Below are positions 13,303-25,439 of a stretch of DNA of 64,000 nucleotides, one piece after another. Position 1 is the first letter of the stretch. Each line of letters begins with the position of its first letter. A program made the translations under genes and the position numbers. Under the pieces are notes generated by a model. That model was not told the DNA's origin, made no database searches, and saw only the letters and a list, made by a program, of their open reading frames with translations. The stretch covers positions 23,321,604 through 23,385,603 of the forward strand of contig NC_088296.1 in the NCBI RefSeq assembly GCF_032854445.1, in the 5' to 3' direction. This DNA comes from Liolophura sinensis. Taxonomy: Eukaryota; Mollusca; Polyplacophora; Chitonida; Chitonidae.

Positions 13303-13572
13303 AGGGGGCCTCCATGGCTCAGTTGGTTAGCGCGCTAGAGCAGCATAATGACCCAGGAGCCTGTCACCAATGCGGTCGCTGTGAGTTCAAGTCCAGTTCA
13401 TGCTGGCTTCCTCTCCGGCCGTAAGTGGGAATGTCTTCCAGCAACCTGCGGATGGTCGTGGGTTTTCCCCGGGCTCTGCCTGGTTTCCTCCCACCATAAT
13501 GCTGGCCGCCGTCGTATAAGTGAAATATTCTTGAGTACGGCGTAAAGCACCAATCAAATAATTAAAACAAAT
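13303..13572 (+). mobile_element. tRNA-derived SINE, copy 2 (duplicated with its block)
   Basis: This is virtually identical to the SINE at 9170-9439 and sits in the same position of the unit with the same target-site flanks (AAAACAGCTAG at 13292, AAAACAGACAG at 13573). It therefore arose by duplication of the host block and not by a second insertion. Other long units (for example near 5908) show the empty site. Confidence 0.87.
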
Positions 13573-14434
13573 AAAACAGACAGTGTTTTAAAAGGCGTTT
13601 AATAAATTTGAAAAATTTGAAAACCTAAATTGTTTCTTTAGAGTAAAAACTTCATAGTGTGTGTTCGTCTTGTTTTCTATAACTTTACAGTAGACATTTA
13701 CACTGTGCAAAGTGTATTACAAACTAATTTGTTCGACAATCTTTGTGTTTGGCGGGGACTTCCAACTTCCAGTATTCTTGAATGAAAGTCAAAACCATGA
13801 TCAAAGGTTTGCTATGACGTAGTTTTCAGACATGTAGATCTCAGGTAAGGAAATGTCACGAACGCTTACCTACATCAGCTAATCTATCTTAACTCAATGC
13901 AATAAGGGATGTAAATAAAAAGGTACACACAGAGCATTTAAACCCTTGATTAACTGTGATCAACCCAGAAAAAAACCTTAAAAATCTTGCATGTAAACGG
14001 ACAGGTCAAACGAATATTCACCTACTAGAGCACAAGAAATGTGGACTGCTGTATTACTTTTTTTTTCGCTTCATCGTTTTATATAAACCATCCTTTTAAA
14101 TTGGTCGTATTAAAGTATTAACTGAGGGTTCACGATATACTGACTTTTCTCTTGCTTTTTGTAATTTGTGCAAAGCCTTATACATGTTAAAGGGTGATTA
14201 TTCATTTTATGAAAATGTGTTAGTTTACTACCATTGCAGAAAGGCTGTCACGTCTTAATTTACTTCTACTGATCCTGTAAACATGTTGATATTTTATGAG
14301 TTTGAATAAAGACCTAAGCGTGTAAGGGTTGTTGACATTTGTATGCGGCTGGAAATGGGCAGAAGCGTGCTCATTTTATTGCTCAATGTACTGATTTTAC
14401 AGTTCGCCTTTTATATTTACTATGTCAATGTGTC

Positions 14435-14579
14435 TGTCATATAATGTGGTTACATCTATATGTGAAACTGACTATAGTGATGCAGGATATAGACTGTATA
14501 GTTATGAGTGACTAGTAAAAGTTGTTTGCAGTTACAGACCGGTGTTCTTCGATAATTTACATGTGTACAACACATGATA
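14435..14579 (+). repeat. 5' LTR of gypsy element
   Basis: The 145-bp repeat begins TGTCATATAATGTGG and ends ACACATGATA, matching the 3' LTR at 18754-18898 except for one base. Its termini are TG...TA rather than the usual TG...CA. The near identity indicates recent insertion. Confidence 0.95.
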
Positions 14580-14597
14580 TGGTGTCAGAGTGGTCAG
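14580..14597 (+). other. primer binding site
   Basis: TGGTGTCAGAGTGGTCAG directly abuts the 5' LTR and starts with the TGG expected of a sequence complementary to a tRNA 3' CCA end. The priming tRNA was not identified. Confidence 0.6.
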
Positions 14598-14610
14598 ACT
14601 AGATAGACGA

Positions 14611-14925
14611 ATGGCCAAGTTCGAACCTCCAGAACCATTTTCGTTCGACAGACCAACGGAATGGATAGAGTGGCGAGAAAGGTTTAGTCGCTTCAGACAC
14701 GCGACAAAACTCCACAAGGAATATGGCGACGTTCAAGTTAGTTCGCTGATCTATGCAATGGGATCACAGTCCGAGGCAATCTTCAAATCGTTTGCTCTCA
14801 ATGACAATGACAAGACAGACTATAACAAAGTTCTGCAGAAATTTGATGAACACTTTGTTCCCAAGCGAAAAGTGATTTTCGAGCGCTGCAGGTTCAACAA
14901 AATAATGTGTGCAGCAAGACGGTGA
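14611..14925 (+). pseudogene. gag N-terminal part of gypsy element
   Basis: The frame from the ATG at 14611 encodes MAKFEPPEPFSFDRPTEW and about 100 residues in all, typical of the start of a gypsy Gag. It runs into a stop at 14923. Reading continues in the next frame from about 14909, so a single-base-scale indel near 14900-14910 separates this part from the rest. A programmed shift is possible, but no slippery heptamer is obvious, so a mutation is more likely. Gag forms the virus-like particle that packages the element RNA. Confidence 0.8.
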
Positions 14926-17728
14926 AAGTGTTGAAACTTTTGTGCGGAATTTGTACACGCTAAGCGAACACTGCGACTTTGGGGATGCCAGAAATCAATA
15001 CATACGAGACCGACTTGTTATAGGATTATTAGACGGGCAAGTATCGGAACGATTACAAATGAAAACTGACTTAACATTAGATGGTGCAATTGAAACAGCT
15101 CGACACTCAGAACTAGTTAAAAGTCTGCGAAATGAAATTCGGTCAACCTCAGCATCAGCCGATGCTATACGGGTCACGCAGTCCCGGGCAACGCCTATAG
15201 TCAATGCCAGAGGTAGAGGTAGCCATTCAAACAGACAAAATACGCCTGGCGGTGCCAGGCCTAGACAGAGACAATCGCAGCAGAAAAATCCAGTCGGTAA
15301 TCGTTGTACCTGTTGTAATTTATTACATGCACGTAATAAATGCCCTGCTAAGAATGCGGAGTGTAACAGATGCCACCATATTGGACATTATGAACGATGC
15401 TGTGTAACTAAAAACGTTGACATTGTTACTCATCAGACAAGCCAGCTACATCTTGACAATGGTTATAATTTCCTTGGAGCTGTTAATTGTGTCGACTCAC
15501 AGGAACCAGCATGGACTGTCAATCTTAGAATTCTCAATAAACCGATTAAATTCAAGATTGATTCTGGAGCAGATGTGACAATTATGTGTGAAACCACATA
15601 CAATTCACTGCAGCCTAGACCAGCTCTCAAACCAGCCAGTGCTATGTTACGCAGTCCCGGCGGAAATCTGACAGTTCGGGGAGAGTTCGAAACCGACATT
15701 AGGCTGAACGACGAGAAATTTACAGTGAACATTTTTGTTGTTTCTGGACCTACACATAACTTGTTGAGCCGTGGAGTAGCAGTTGCCATGGGATTAATCC
15801 AACGATTGGATGAGATCAACGACAGTGTATTCGGTGATATTGGACTTATGAGGTGCGATCCGGTGAAAATAAAGCTGAAAGAAAACGTCACACCGTACGC
15901 AATTCATACTGCGCGACGAATACCGATTCCGTTACTACCAAAAGTCGAAGCGGAGTTGAAACGTATGGAACAGTCAGGTGTCATCACAAAGGTTGCCGAA
16001 CCTACAGACTGGTGTGCGCCTATGGTTCCAGTGGTAAAGCCGAATGGCAAAGTGCGCATTTGTGTCGATCTGCGACAGCTCAATAAAGCGATTAAACGCG
16101 AGCGATATACGTTACCGACAATTGACGACGTTCTACACAAGATGGCAAACGCGAAGTACTTTTCGCGACTTGACGCGAGTTCCGGTTTCTGTCAAATTCC
16201 TCTTGACGATGAAAGCTCAAAACTAACATGCTTCATGACGCATCTCGGACGATATGCTTTCCGTAGACTCCCGTTTGGAATTTCGAGTGCGCCAGAAATT
16301 TTCACGCGCATCGTTACAGAATTATTAGGTGACCTCGAGCGTACCGCAGTCTTCATGGACGACATATTCGTGGGCGGAGATACTCGCGAATCCCATGACA
16401 GAAATTTAAATCGTGTTTTCGATAGAGTGCGCGAAGCACAGATGACGTTAAACAAGGAGAAATTTGTGCACTGTCAGACAGAAATGGACATATTAGGCCA
16501 TAGACTGGGTGCTGAAGGAATCAGTCCTCACCCCGACAAAGTCAAGGCGATCGTGGACTTACAGCCGCCTAATGGCATTGTAGAATTAAGACGCTTTCTC
16601 GGTATGGTAAATTACCTTGGACAATATGTACCAAACTTATCGGACATGCTACAACCACTGAATGAATTGCTCAAATCAGATAAGGTTTGGATATGGGGAC
16701 AACCACAGGACAAAGCTTTTCGTGCTGTTAAGCATGCTCTGTCATTGTCACCTGTATTAGCAATCTACGACGTTACCTTGCCAACGATGGTAAGCGCAGA
16801 CGCGTCGCGATACGGACTTGGTGGTGTTATTCTGCAGCAACATGGTCAGCTGTGGAAACCGGTAGCTTACGCATCTAGAACTCTTACCGAAACTGAAAAG
16901 CGCTACGGACAAATTGAAAAAGAGTGCCTAGCTTCAGTTTGGTGCTGCGAGAAATTTTCGCGATATCTAGTTGGATTAGAATCATTTCGACTCGTGACGG
17001 ATCATAAGCCGCTTGTTCCTCTCATGAACAGTAAAGACATAGATCAAGTGCCGATTCGATGTCAGAGACTGTTAATGCGACTAATGAGATTCAACCCTAT
17101 TGCGGAACATGCACCAGGTAAAACAATGGTGGTAGCCGATACGCTTTCGCGAAGCCCATTGTTAACGACAGAAGACACATCGCTAGAAGAAGACGTCATC
17201 GCGCATGTAAACGCGGTACGTGCGCATTGGCCAGCATCAGACGCGAAATTAGACAGTTTGCGACAAGCAACCAACGCAGATGAACAACTTTTGACAGTTA
17301 TTCGCTTTGTTCAAAATGGATGGCCTGAACACGCAAGAGATGTACCTGAAAGTATCCGAGGTTACTTTTCTGTACGTGAGAGACTGAGCACAGTCAATGG
17401 ACTTTTGACTTGTGGTATACGTATTGTGGTTCCAGCGAGTTCTCGAGACGAGATCTTGGACCGAATACATGACGGACACTTAGGCATGACTAAGTGCATA
17501 CAACGGGCCAACCAATCAGTATGGTGGCCAGGATTAACAAAGCAGATCCAGACTAAAGTTGCCCAGTGTTCCTACTGTCAGATAAACAGACCTAGTTTAC
17601 GCAAGGAACCGCTAAAATCAACGCCGTTACCTTCGCGTCCTTGGCAACAGTTAGCCGCAGATATACTGGAATTCAAAAGTAAACATTACTTACTTGTAAT
17701 CGACTATTTTCGCGATACTTTGAGTTAA
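14909..17728 (+). pseudogene. gag (rest)-protease-RT-RNase H-integrase N part
   Basis: An open frame of about 939 codons with no usable start of its own continues Gag. Two CCHC-like zinc knuckles lie near 15303-15405, the second being CNRCHHIGHYERCC. The aspartic protease DSGA is at 15560. Reverse transcriptase has LDASSGFCQIPL near 16170 and the catalytic box FMDD at 16352, a variant of YxDD. RNase H has DASRYGLGG near 16799 and TDHKPL near 17000. The integrase zinc module H..H..C..C lies near 17467-17577, and the first catalytic Asp is at 17660. The frame ends at 17726 because one T is missing from the run at 17705-17710, shortly after VIDYF. The protein would act in cytoplasmic particles and, for integrase, in the nucleus. 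Confidence 0.92.
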
Positions 17729-18522
17729 AACACGTCCCGCGATTAACCAGTAATGTTACTATTCTCAAGATGAAAGAGATTTTCGCGCGATTCGGAACGC
17801 CCGAACAACTTATTACTGACAATGGTACCAACTTTGTCTCGCGAGAATTTAGAGAATTCCAAACCGCGTATTGCCTTCAGCATACGACAGTGAGCCCTCA
17901 TCATCATCAGGCAAATGGTGAGGTTGAGAGAGCCGTCGCCACCGCGAAGAAAATATTAGGACAGAAAGATCACTTTCTTGGCCTAATGACTTACCGTTCT
18001 ACGCCGACGCAGCCTACAGGATGTAGTCCGGCGGAACTTTTAATGGGAAGACCATTAAAAACAACCCTCCCCATTCTCACCGAAAACTTAACTCCAAGGT
18101 GGCCGAACTTTGAGAGGGTGAGAGGGAATGATGATAGAGCCAAATCGTTGAATGAACGCTACTTCAACGATCGTCATGGTGTACGAGAACTTCCTGAACT
18201 GAAACCAGGCGACACGGTTCGGGTAAAACTAGACAATGAGAAGGGTTGGGTGACAGCGGGAATTGTCACAGATAAGCTCCCAACACCGCGATCTTATAAT
18301 ATCGAAACGAGCAGAGGCAAATACCGTCGTAACCGTAAGCATTTAAAGCCAGCTCCAGGTATTACATACGAGATGACCCCACCGGAAGTTGACCCACTTG
18401 ATGACTACATGCAGGAAACCCCTATTGTAGGAAATCAGCCTCAAGCAAATCAGCATAGTGGACGTAAAGTCACGCGCTCTGGACAAGTGGTCCGACCTCC
18501 AAAACGTTACGGATTTGATTGA
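17711..18522 (+). pseudogene. integrase C-terminal part of gypsy pol
   Basis: After the one-base deletion at 17705-17710 the coding frame resumes and is open to the stop at 18520-18522. It carries the second catalytic Asp (TDNGTNF, 17818) and the Glu (GEVERAV, 17926), a D-35-E spacing. A C-terminal DNA-binding region follows with a GWVTAGIVTDKLPTPRSYNI stretch. The frame is otherwise undamaged, so the frameshift is probably the main lesion in pol. Confidence 0.9.
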
Positions 18523-18740
18523 CATTCGTTTCTAGAAGTTCTGAATAAGTTTACAGTTTAGCAGTAGTTAGCAATGTTGCTGTAGTGTAGTCAAAGGACA
18601 ATACACTTAAAAGTTAAAAGGCAACATTGAATTTAGATTTCTTCCATGCAGTTTGCTAGTTTAAGTTTGAAATTATATACTCAAAGACTTTAGTTAACTT
18701 CAGTTAATAGATTTTAGTAGTTGACAAACGTTTGATGGAC

Positions 18741-18753
18741 TTAAGAGGGGAGA
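18741..18753 (+). other. polypurine tract
   Basis: TTAAGAGGGGAGA sits immediately upstream of the 3' LTR. This is the position and composition of the plus-strand primer in LTR elements. Confidence 0.8.
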
Positions 18754-18898
18754 TGTCATATAATGTGGTTACATCTATATGTGAAACGGACTATAGTGAT
18801 GCAGGATATAGACTGTATAGTTATGAGTGACTAGTAAAAGTTGTTTGCAGTTACAGACCGGTGTTCTTCGATAATTTACATGTGTACAACACATGATA
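18754..18898 (+). repeat. 3' LTR of gypsy element
   Basis: This 145-bp copy matches the 5' LTR with one substitution, and is followed by the target duplication GTGTC at 18899 and the resumption of the interrupted array sequence. Confidence 0.95.
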
Positions 18899-19557
18899 GT
18901 GTCTGTATATCACAGGCACTCATACACACTGGCGTTATTTTCCACAGTCGTCAAACGCAGAAACACTTTTCTTCGCTGTATATTGTCACCATATAATATT
19001 CATCCAGGTCAAAAGTTAGATTTAATGAACAGTAGATTAATAAGAAACTTATGTCAAGCGGATGTTTTATATTCATTGATATCTTTTGGCTTTAATAGCT
19101 TAATAACCTTATACATAACAAAATGCTCGGCAATTCTTAACGAAAAGACTCATATTATGGTTTTAAAACCGTACTTAAAATCACCCTGTTCTTTTTTTTT
19201 CTAAGTTCGCAGATGGCTGAAATCTTTCCAGGGGTTTTCAAGAAGTAAAAGTCATTAAAATATGCCAGAGCTCTAAGTGTAATACATTGCCTGCCTAAGA
19301 ACTAACGCCGTAAAAGGTCATTAAGTAACGTAACTTACATCGCCGTTCTATAAGAAATGGTTATAAAATATGCGTCGTCCGTCTAAAGATGGACGTTTGA
19401 AATATTTACACTTATTATATTCTGTGTAGAGCATTTTTCTTAGTTTGGGCAAGTAGGTTTGGTGCTTAGCATAAGTCTTAAAATACAACGTGCAGTTGTC
19501 CAGAGGACCATCTCTGGTCAAGTTTTGTGGGAGGCCTAACATTAGTATATCACGTAC

Positions 19558-19656
19558 CTTATCCTGTACACTGATATCAACACCCTTCTCCAGCAGGAAA
19601 CGAACAACATCTACACTGTTTTTCCCGGCTGCAATGTGCAAAGGGGTCCACCCATC
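19558..19656 (-). CDS. ankyrin-repeat exon H (33 codons)
   Basis: The exon encodes DGWTPLHIAAGKNSVDVV and then RFLLEKGVDISVQDK in 99 nt with the standard acceptor and GTACGTGA donor. The usual GAD of the ankyrin hairpin is GVD here. It lies just downstream (genomic plus direction) of the gypsy insertion at 14435-18898, so on the minus-strand transcript the whole retrotransposon lies antisense within the intron between this exon and exon G. Confidence 0.84.
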
Positions 19657-20565
19657 CTGTGCAAAGTTAAAATACTGTAATACTTGAACGGCTACTTCAG
19701 TAAAACTGCTATGAATGACAAATTGACTAATAAAAAATGTAGCTACACCTGTTAATACGGGGAATATAAAAACAATACGAATGTGAGCTATTTTGATGGC
19801 GTATAATGCATTGGAAATGCGCTTTGTATTTGCTGGCCTGAAATAAGTAAACTACAGGGCCTGTTCATTTCTGTTGCCATGGTACAGATTTTCCAGTTCT
19901 CCGTTTGTATTCACTATGTCTATGTGTTTGTATGTCAAGGGCGCTCATACACACTGGTCTCATTTTCCACAGTTGTCAAGCGGAAAAACACTTTTCTTCG
20001 CTGTAAAATTTCATCATATGACATTTATCCAAGTCAAAACTTTGATTAAGTGAATAGTAGGTTTGAAAAAAAAACTCACGTGGATGATTTATATTTATGA
20101 GTATGTTTTGGCTTTAATAGCTTAATAACCTTTCACTCAAAAAAATTCTCAGTAATTCTTATCGAAAAGACTCATATTATGGTTTTAAAACCGTACGTGC
20201 TTTATCACTCTTTTTTTCTAATTTTGCAGAAGGGTGAAATATTTCCAGGGGATTTTAAAAAGTGACAGTCTTCAAAATGTACCCGAGTTGTAACTAAAAT
20301 ACTGTGCCTGCCCAAGAATTAAGGCGGTAAATAGCCATTAATTAACGTAACTTACAAATATGCGCTGATCTTCTAAAGATGGATTTTGAAATATTCACAC
20401 TTATTATATTCTTTGTAGAGCATTTTTCTTCATTTGGGCCGGTGGGATTGGTGCTTAGCTCTGGTCTTGAAATACAACGTGCAACTGTTACGTCAGTAAA
20501 CTGCATGACAAAGCACCATCTCCGGTCAAGTTATGTGGCCGTCCTTCTGTCAGTATTTAACGTAA

Positions 20566-20664
20566 CTTATCCTGTACATTGATATCAGCACCCTTCTCCA
20601 GCAGCAAACAAACAACATCTACATTGTTTTTCCAAGCTACATAGAGCAAAGGGGTCCACCCATC
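20566..20664 (-). CDS. ankyrin-repeat exon I, splice donor damaged
   Basis: The 99-nt reading frame is intact (DGWTPLLYVAWKNNVDVV, then CLLLEKGADINVQDK), but the donor G at position 20565 has changed: the minus strand reads AAG/TTACG where all other exons have G/GTACG or G/GTAGG. The nearest GT would be one base upstream and would shift the frame. The exon is therefore probably skipped or mis-spliced. Skipping would be harmless to the frame because the exon is phase 0 on both sides. The reading frame itself shows no other damage, so the donor change may be recent. Confidence 0.78.
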
Positions 20665-22038
20665 CTGTGCAAAGTAAACATAATGTAATACTTGAAAAGC
20701 TACTTTAGTAGAAATGTTCTTAATGCCAAAGTCACGTATAATGAATCTGATCAAAGGTTTGCTAAGACGTAGTTTTCACACATGTAGATCTCAGGTAAGG
20801 AAATGACACGAAACTTTACCTACCTCAGCTAATCTACCTTAACTCGCTATAATAATGGGTGTAAATAAAAAAAGAACACACAAGAGCAATTAAACTATTC
20901 ATTAACTCTTATCAACTAAGCCGAAAATCTTGAAGATATTACATGTAAACGTACAGGTCAACCGAATATTCACCTAATAGCGTACAAGAAATGAAGACAA
21001 AATGTGGACTTTCCTTCATGAGCAATGCAAACCATCCTTTTAAATTGATCTTATTAAATTATTAACTGGGACTTTCTTGGTTTTTCAATTTTGCGCAAAT
21101 CCTTATTCATGTTATGAGCTGATTTTCATTTTATGAAGATGAGTGAGAAAGCTATAATTGCAGAAAGGCTATCACGTCTTAATTTTCTTCTACTAATCTA
21201 TAAAAAAATGTTCATATTTTATGAGTTGGAATAAAGACCTGAGTGTGTAAGGCGTTGTTGACATTTGTATGCGGCTGGAAATGGGCAGAAGCGTGTTCAT
21301 TTCACTTCTCAATGTACTGGCTTTCCAGTTCACCTTTTGTATTCTCTATGTCGATGTATCTGTATTTCACAGACACACATACACACTATGCTTTTTTCTA
21401 CAGCTGCCAAGCGGAAAAACGCTTTTCTCAACTGTGTTACGTGAGAGTGTAAAACTTATGTTAATCTACAGTTTGATGTAATGAACTGCAGTTAAAAATA
21501 AACTCAGGTCAAGCGGCTGTTTTATATTCATGGGTACCATTTGACATTGATAGCTTTTGGCTTTGATAGCCGAATAGGAATATAGACGAAAAATAGTCAG
21601 CAATTAATATTGAAAAGACTCACATTATAAGTTTTAAATCAGTAGATAGATTTTCACTATTTTTTAAAATTTTGTAGGATGATGAAATTTTGTCAGGGGT
21701 TTTCGAGAAAATGAAGTCATTAAAATCTGCCCGTGCTCTAAATAAATACTCTGCCTGCTCAAGAACTAACACTCTAAAATATCATTAAATTACGTAAGTT
21801 ACATCTGCGGACTACAGAAAGACGTTATAAAATATGCATCGTTTTTCTAAAGATGGAAGTTTGAAATATATACACTTATATCCTACGTGGAGCAAACTTA
21901 TTTACTTGCAGATTTGGCGCACAGAACAGGTCTTGAAATTCAAGGGTCAATTTACACGTGAGTAAAGGAAGGTAACATTGCACAATCTGCCCTAAACCTC
22001 ACATCACATCACCGGCCTCACATCAGTACATCACGTAC

Positions 22039-22137
22039 TACATTCTCTACATTGACATCAGCACCCTTCTCCAGCAAGAAAGGAACAATCTCTACATTGT
22101 TTTCCTGAGCTGCATACTGCAAAGGAGTCTGCCCATC
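22039..22137 (-). CDS. ankyrin-repeat exon J (33 codons)
   Basis: The exon encodes DGQTPLQYAAQENNVEIV then PFLLEKGADVNVENV, differing from its partner at 4589-4687 by a single residue (Q for R at position 3). The acceptor is AAG, as in the partner, and the donor GTACGTGA. Introns on both sides also match the 4.6-kb copy, placing it inside the long-range duplicated block. Confidence 0.84.
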
Positions 22138-24872
22138 CTTTGCAAAGTAAACATAATGAAATACCTGAAATGTTACTTCAGTAAATATGCAATAAATTAC
22201 AATTTCACTAATAATTAATGTAGCTACACCTGTTAACAAGAGGAATGTAAAAATAATGCAAATGTAAGCTAATGTGGTGGCGTATAAGACATTTGGGTGT
22301 GCTTTGTACTTGCTGGCTTTTCGTAAGTAATATACAGAGCCTGTTCATTTCTGTTCCCAGTGTACTGATTTTCGACTTCTCCTTTTAAAATGACCATGTC
22401 TGTATGTTTGTATATCACAGGCACTCATACACACTGCATGGTGTTATTTTCTATAGTCGTCAAACGCAAAACCACTTTTCTTCGCTGTATAATGTCACAA
22501 GGTAACATTTATCCAAGTTAAAAGTTTGATTTAGTAAACATTAGATTTAAATAAACATCATGCCAAGCGGCTGTTTTATATTCATGGATATGTTTTGGCT
22601 ATAGTAATTTAATGAACTTATATAAAAAAAATGCTCAGCAATTCTTATCAAAATGACTAATATTATGGTTTTAAAACCCCTCTAAGTACTAAGTATGGTG
22701 CCAACTACACCAAGCTAAGTAAACTGCATAGGAGGCGCGTTATTGTTTCTTTCGTCCATTACTGAACAACTGCATCTGCATAATAATCCTTGAGACATCT
22801 TGTCTGATTTACTGTTGGGATAGTGTGAGCGAACAATTTTACCTGTTAAGGCCGAATATCTTGAGATCTATTAAACAACCTTTTGGGTGGAACGCTCTAA
22901 AAGTAGCTGGTTATCCCTAGACAACCTTCTACAAGTGACAGTTACGTGCTAATCACAAGTACCTTTAAACAATAGAGTCAAGTCTTTGTCAAGTCCGATG
23001 AAAATGCCACTGAACTAGCAGTCATGTAAGATTTTTCTAATTTATCCATGTTCCAAGTCCTGTTGCCTGATGTTACCTAATGTCCACCGCTCATAGTAGA
23101 ATGTTCCACTCGACATTCTTCTCGCGATATCAAGGATCCAGAGTCATCATCAAAACAATGGATGAGCTCTGGCTTCTCCATAGCATAGGATCGTCTTCAT
23201 CAAAGAATGCTACATCCATTAAGAAATAATTTGCTTCAGGTTCCATTCAAGTATTCATGGAACGAGTGCATTTTAATGTAGTAGTTTAGCAGTCTTCAAT
23301 TATCAAGTGGCAAAAACCCTATGTGATGTCATTGTTTAGATTATGGTCAGAAAAGGCCCTCTAAAACAGCCAGTGTTTTAAAAGCCGTTTATTAGATTAA
23401 GAAAAGTTGAAAAAAAAAAGATTTTGTTTGACATACACTTGAAAGCGTGCGTTCTTTTTGTTTTCTTTGACTTTTCAGTAGACATTTACACTCTGCAAAG
23501 AGTATTATGGACTAATTTGGTCTGTAAACTTTGTGATTGGCGAGTACTTTTAATTAACAGTATTTTTGAATTCAAGTCAAATAGATGATCAAAAGTTTGC
23601 TATGACGTAGTTTTGAGACATGTAGATCTCAGGTAAGGAAATGACACCAACGTATACTTACCTCAGCTAATCTACCTTAACTCGCTGTAAAAATGGGTGT
23701 AAAATAAAAATGTACAAACCCTAGCAATTAAACTATTCATGCAACTGTTATCAACAGAGCCGAAAATCTTGAAGATCTTACACGTGAATGTACAGGTCAA
23801 CCGACTATTCACCTAATACAAGAAATGAAGACAAAATGCGGATTGCTGAATTTTCTTTGCTTCATTAAAAATACAAACCGCCCTTTTAAATTGGCCTCCT
23901 TAAATAAAACACTGGGGAGTTCACGATATACTGACCTTTCTCTTGCTGCTTGTAGGTTGCGAAAAACCTTATACATGTTATGAGATGATTATTCATTTTA
24001 TGAAAATGTGTTAGAAAGCGACCATTGCAGAAAGGCTATAACATCTTGATTTACTTCTACTGATCCTAAAAACATGTTCACATTGTATGAGTTGAAATAA
24101 AGACCTAAGCGTGTAAGTCGTTGTTGACATTTATATGCGGCTGGAAATGGGCAGAAGCGTGTTCATTTCACTTCTCAATGTACTGATTTTTAAGTTCGCC
24201 TTTTATATTCACTATGTCAATGTGTCTGTATATCACAGGCACTCATACACACTGGCGTTGTTTTCCACAGTCGTCAAACTCAAAAGCACTTTTCTTCGCT
24301 GTATAATGTCACAATATAGCATTTATTCAAGTCAAAAGTTTAAGTAGGTGAACAGTAGATTAAAATAAACTCATGTCACGTGGATGTTCTATATTCATGG
24401 ATATGCTTTGGCTTTAATAGCTTAATAACTTTACACTCAAAAAAATACTCAGCAATTCTTATCCAAAAGACCCATATTATGGTTTTAAAACCGTACGAGG
24501 TTTTTCGCAGTTTTTTTTTAATTTTGCAGATGGGTGAAATGCATTCAGAGGACTTTAAGAAGTGAAAGTCATTAAAATGTGCCCGAGCACTAACTAAAAT
24601 ACTGTGTCTGCCCAAGAACTAAGGCGGTAAAAGGTCATTAAGTAACGTAACTTACGTCGTCGTTCTACAAGAACTGGTAATAAAATATGCGTCTACCTTC
24701 TAAAGATGGTAATTTGAAATATTCACACTTATTATATGCTGTGTAGAGCATTTTTCTCAGTTGGGGCCAGTGGATTTGGTGCTTAGAACAGGTGTTAAAA
24801 TACAAAGTGCAGTTGTGCAGAACACCATCTCGTCAAGTTTTGTCGCCGGCCTCACATCAGTAAATCACGTAC

Positions 24873-24971
24873 CTTATTCTGTACACTGACATCAGCACCC
24901 TTCTCCAGCAGGAAACGAACAATATCTACATTGTTTTTCCAAACTGCATCGTGCAAAGGGGACCACCCATC
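24873..24971 (-). CDS. ankyrin-repeat exon K (33 codons)
   Basis: This exon encodes DGWSPLHDAVWKNNVDIV then RFLLEKGADVSVQNK across 99 nt. The acceptor is TTTGTACAG and the donor GTACGTGA. TPLH has become SPLH, a common tolerated variant. It is the most upstream complete exon of the minus-strand gene visible before the inverted segment at 25.9 kb. Confidence 0.82.
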
Positions 24972-25439
24972 CTGTACAAAGTAAAAATAATGTGATACTT
25001 GAACTGCAACTTCAGTAAAAATGCTATGAATGACAAATTGACTAATAATTAATGGAGCTACACCTGTTAATACAGGTAATATAAAAACAATACGAATGTG
25101 AGCTATTTTGGTGGGGTATAAATCATTTGAGGTGTGCTTTGTACTTGCTGGCTTGGCGTAAGTAAACTACAGAGCCTGTTCATTTCTATTCTCAGTGTAC
25201 TAATTTTCAAATTCACCTTTTGAAATCACTATGACTATGTGTCTGTATATCACAGGCACTCATACACGCTCCATGGTGTTATTTTCTACAGTCGTGAAAC
25301 GGAAAACCACTTTCCTTCGCTGTATAATGTCACAATGTAACATTTATCTCAGTCAAAAGTTGAAATTAGTGAACAGTAAATTAAATTAAACCTATGTCAA
25401 GCGGCTGTTTTATATTTATGGATATGTTGTGGCTCCATT

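Larger units (their letters stand above)
14435..18898 (+). mobile_element. Ty3/gypsy LTR retrotransposon (young, frameshifted)
   Basis: The element is 4,464 bp including two 145-bp LTRs that differ at one position (GAAACTGAC versus GAAACGGAC). The 5-bp target duplication GTGTC occurs at 14430-14434 and 18899-18903, and the sister array copy at about 10296 keeps the uninterrupted site. The domain order gag, protease, reverse transcriptase, RNase H, integrase is that of Ty3/gypsy (Metaviridae). The integrase C-terminus with a PRSYNIET-like stretch and the compact single gag-pol frame suggest the Mag-like branch, to which mollusc Steamer elements belong; this is inference. Two frameshifts break the coding region. 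Confidence 0.95.

Noticed and set aside
14900-14912. Programmed frameshift between gag and the rest of gag-pol in the gypsy element.
   Set aside because: The break falls inside Gag, before the zinc knuckles, with no clear slippery site, so a mutation is more likely.
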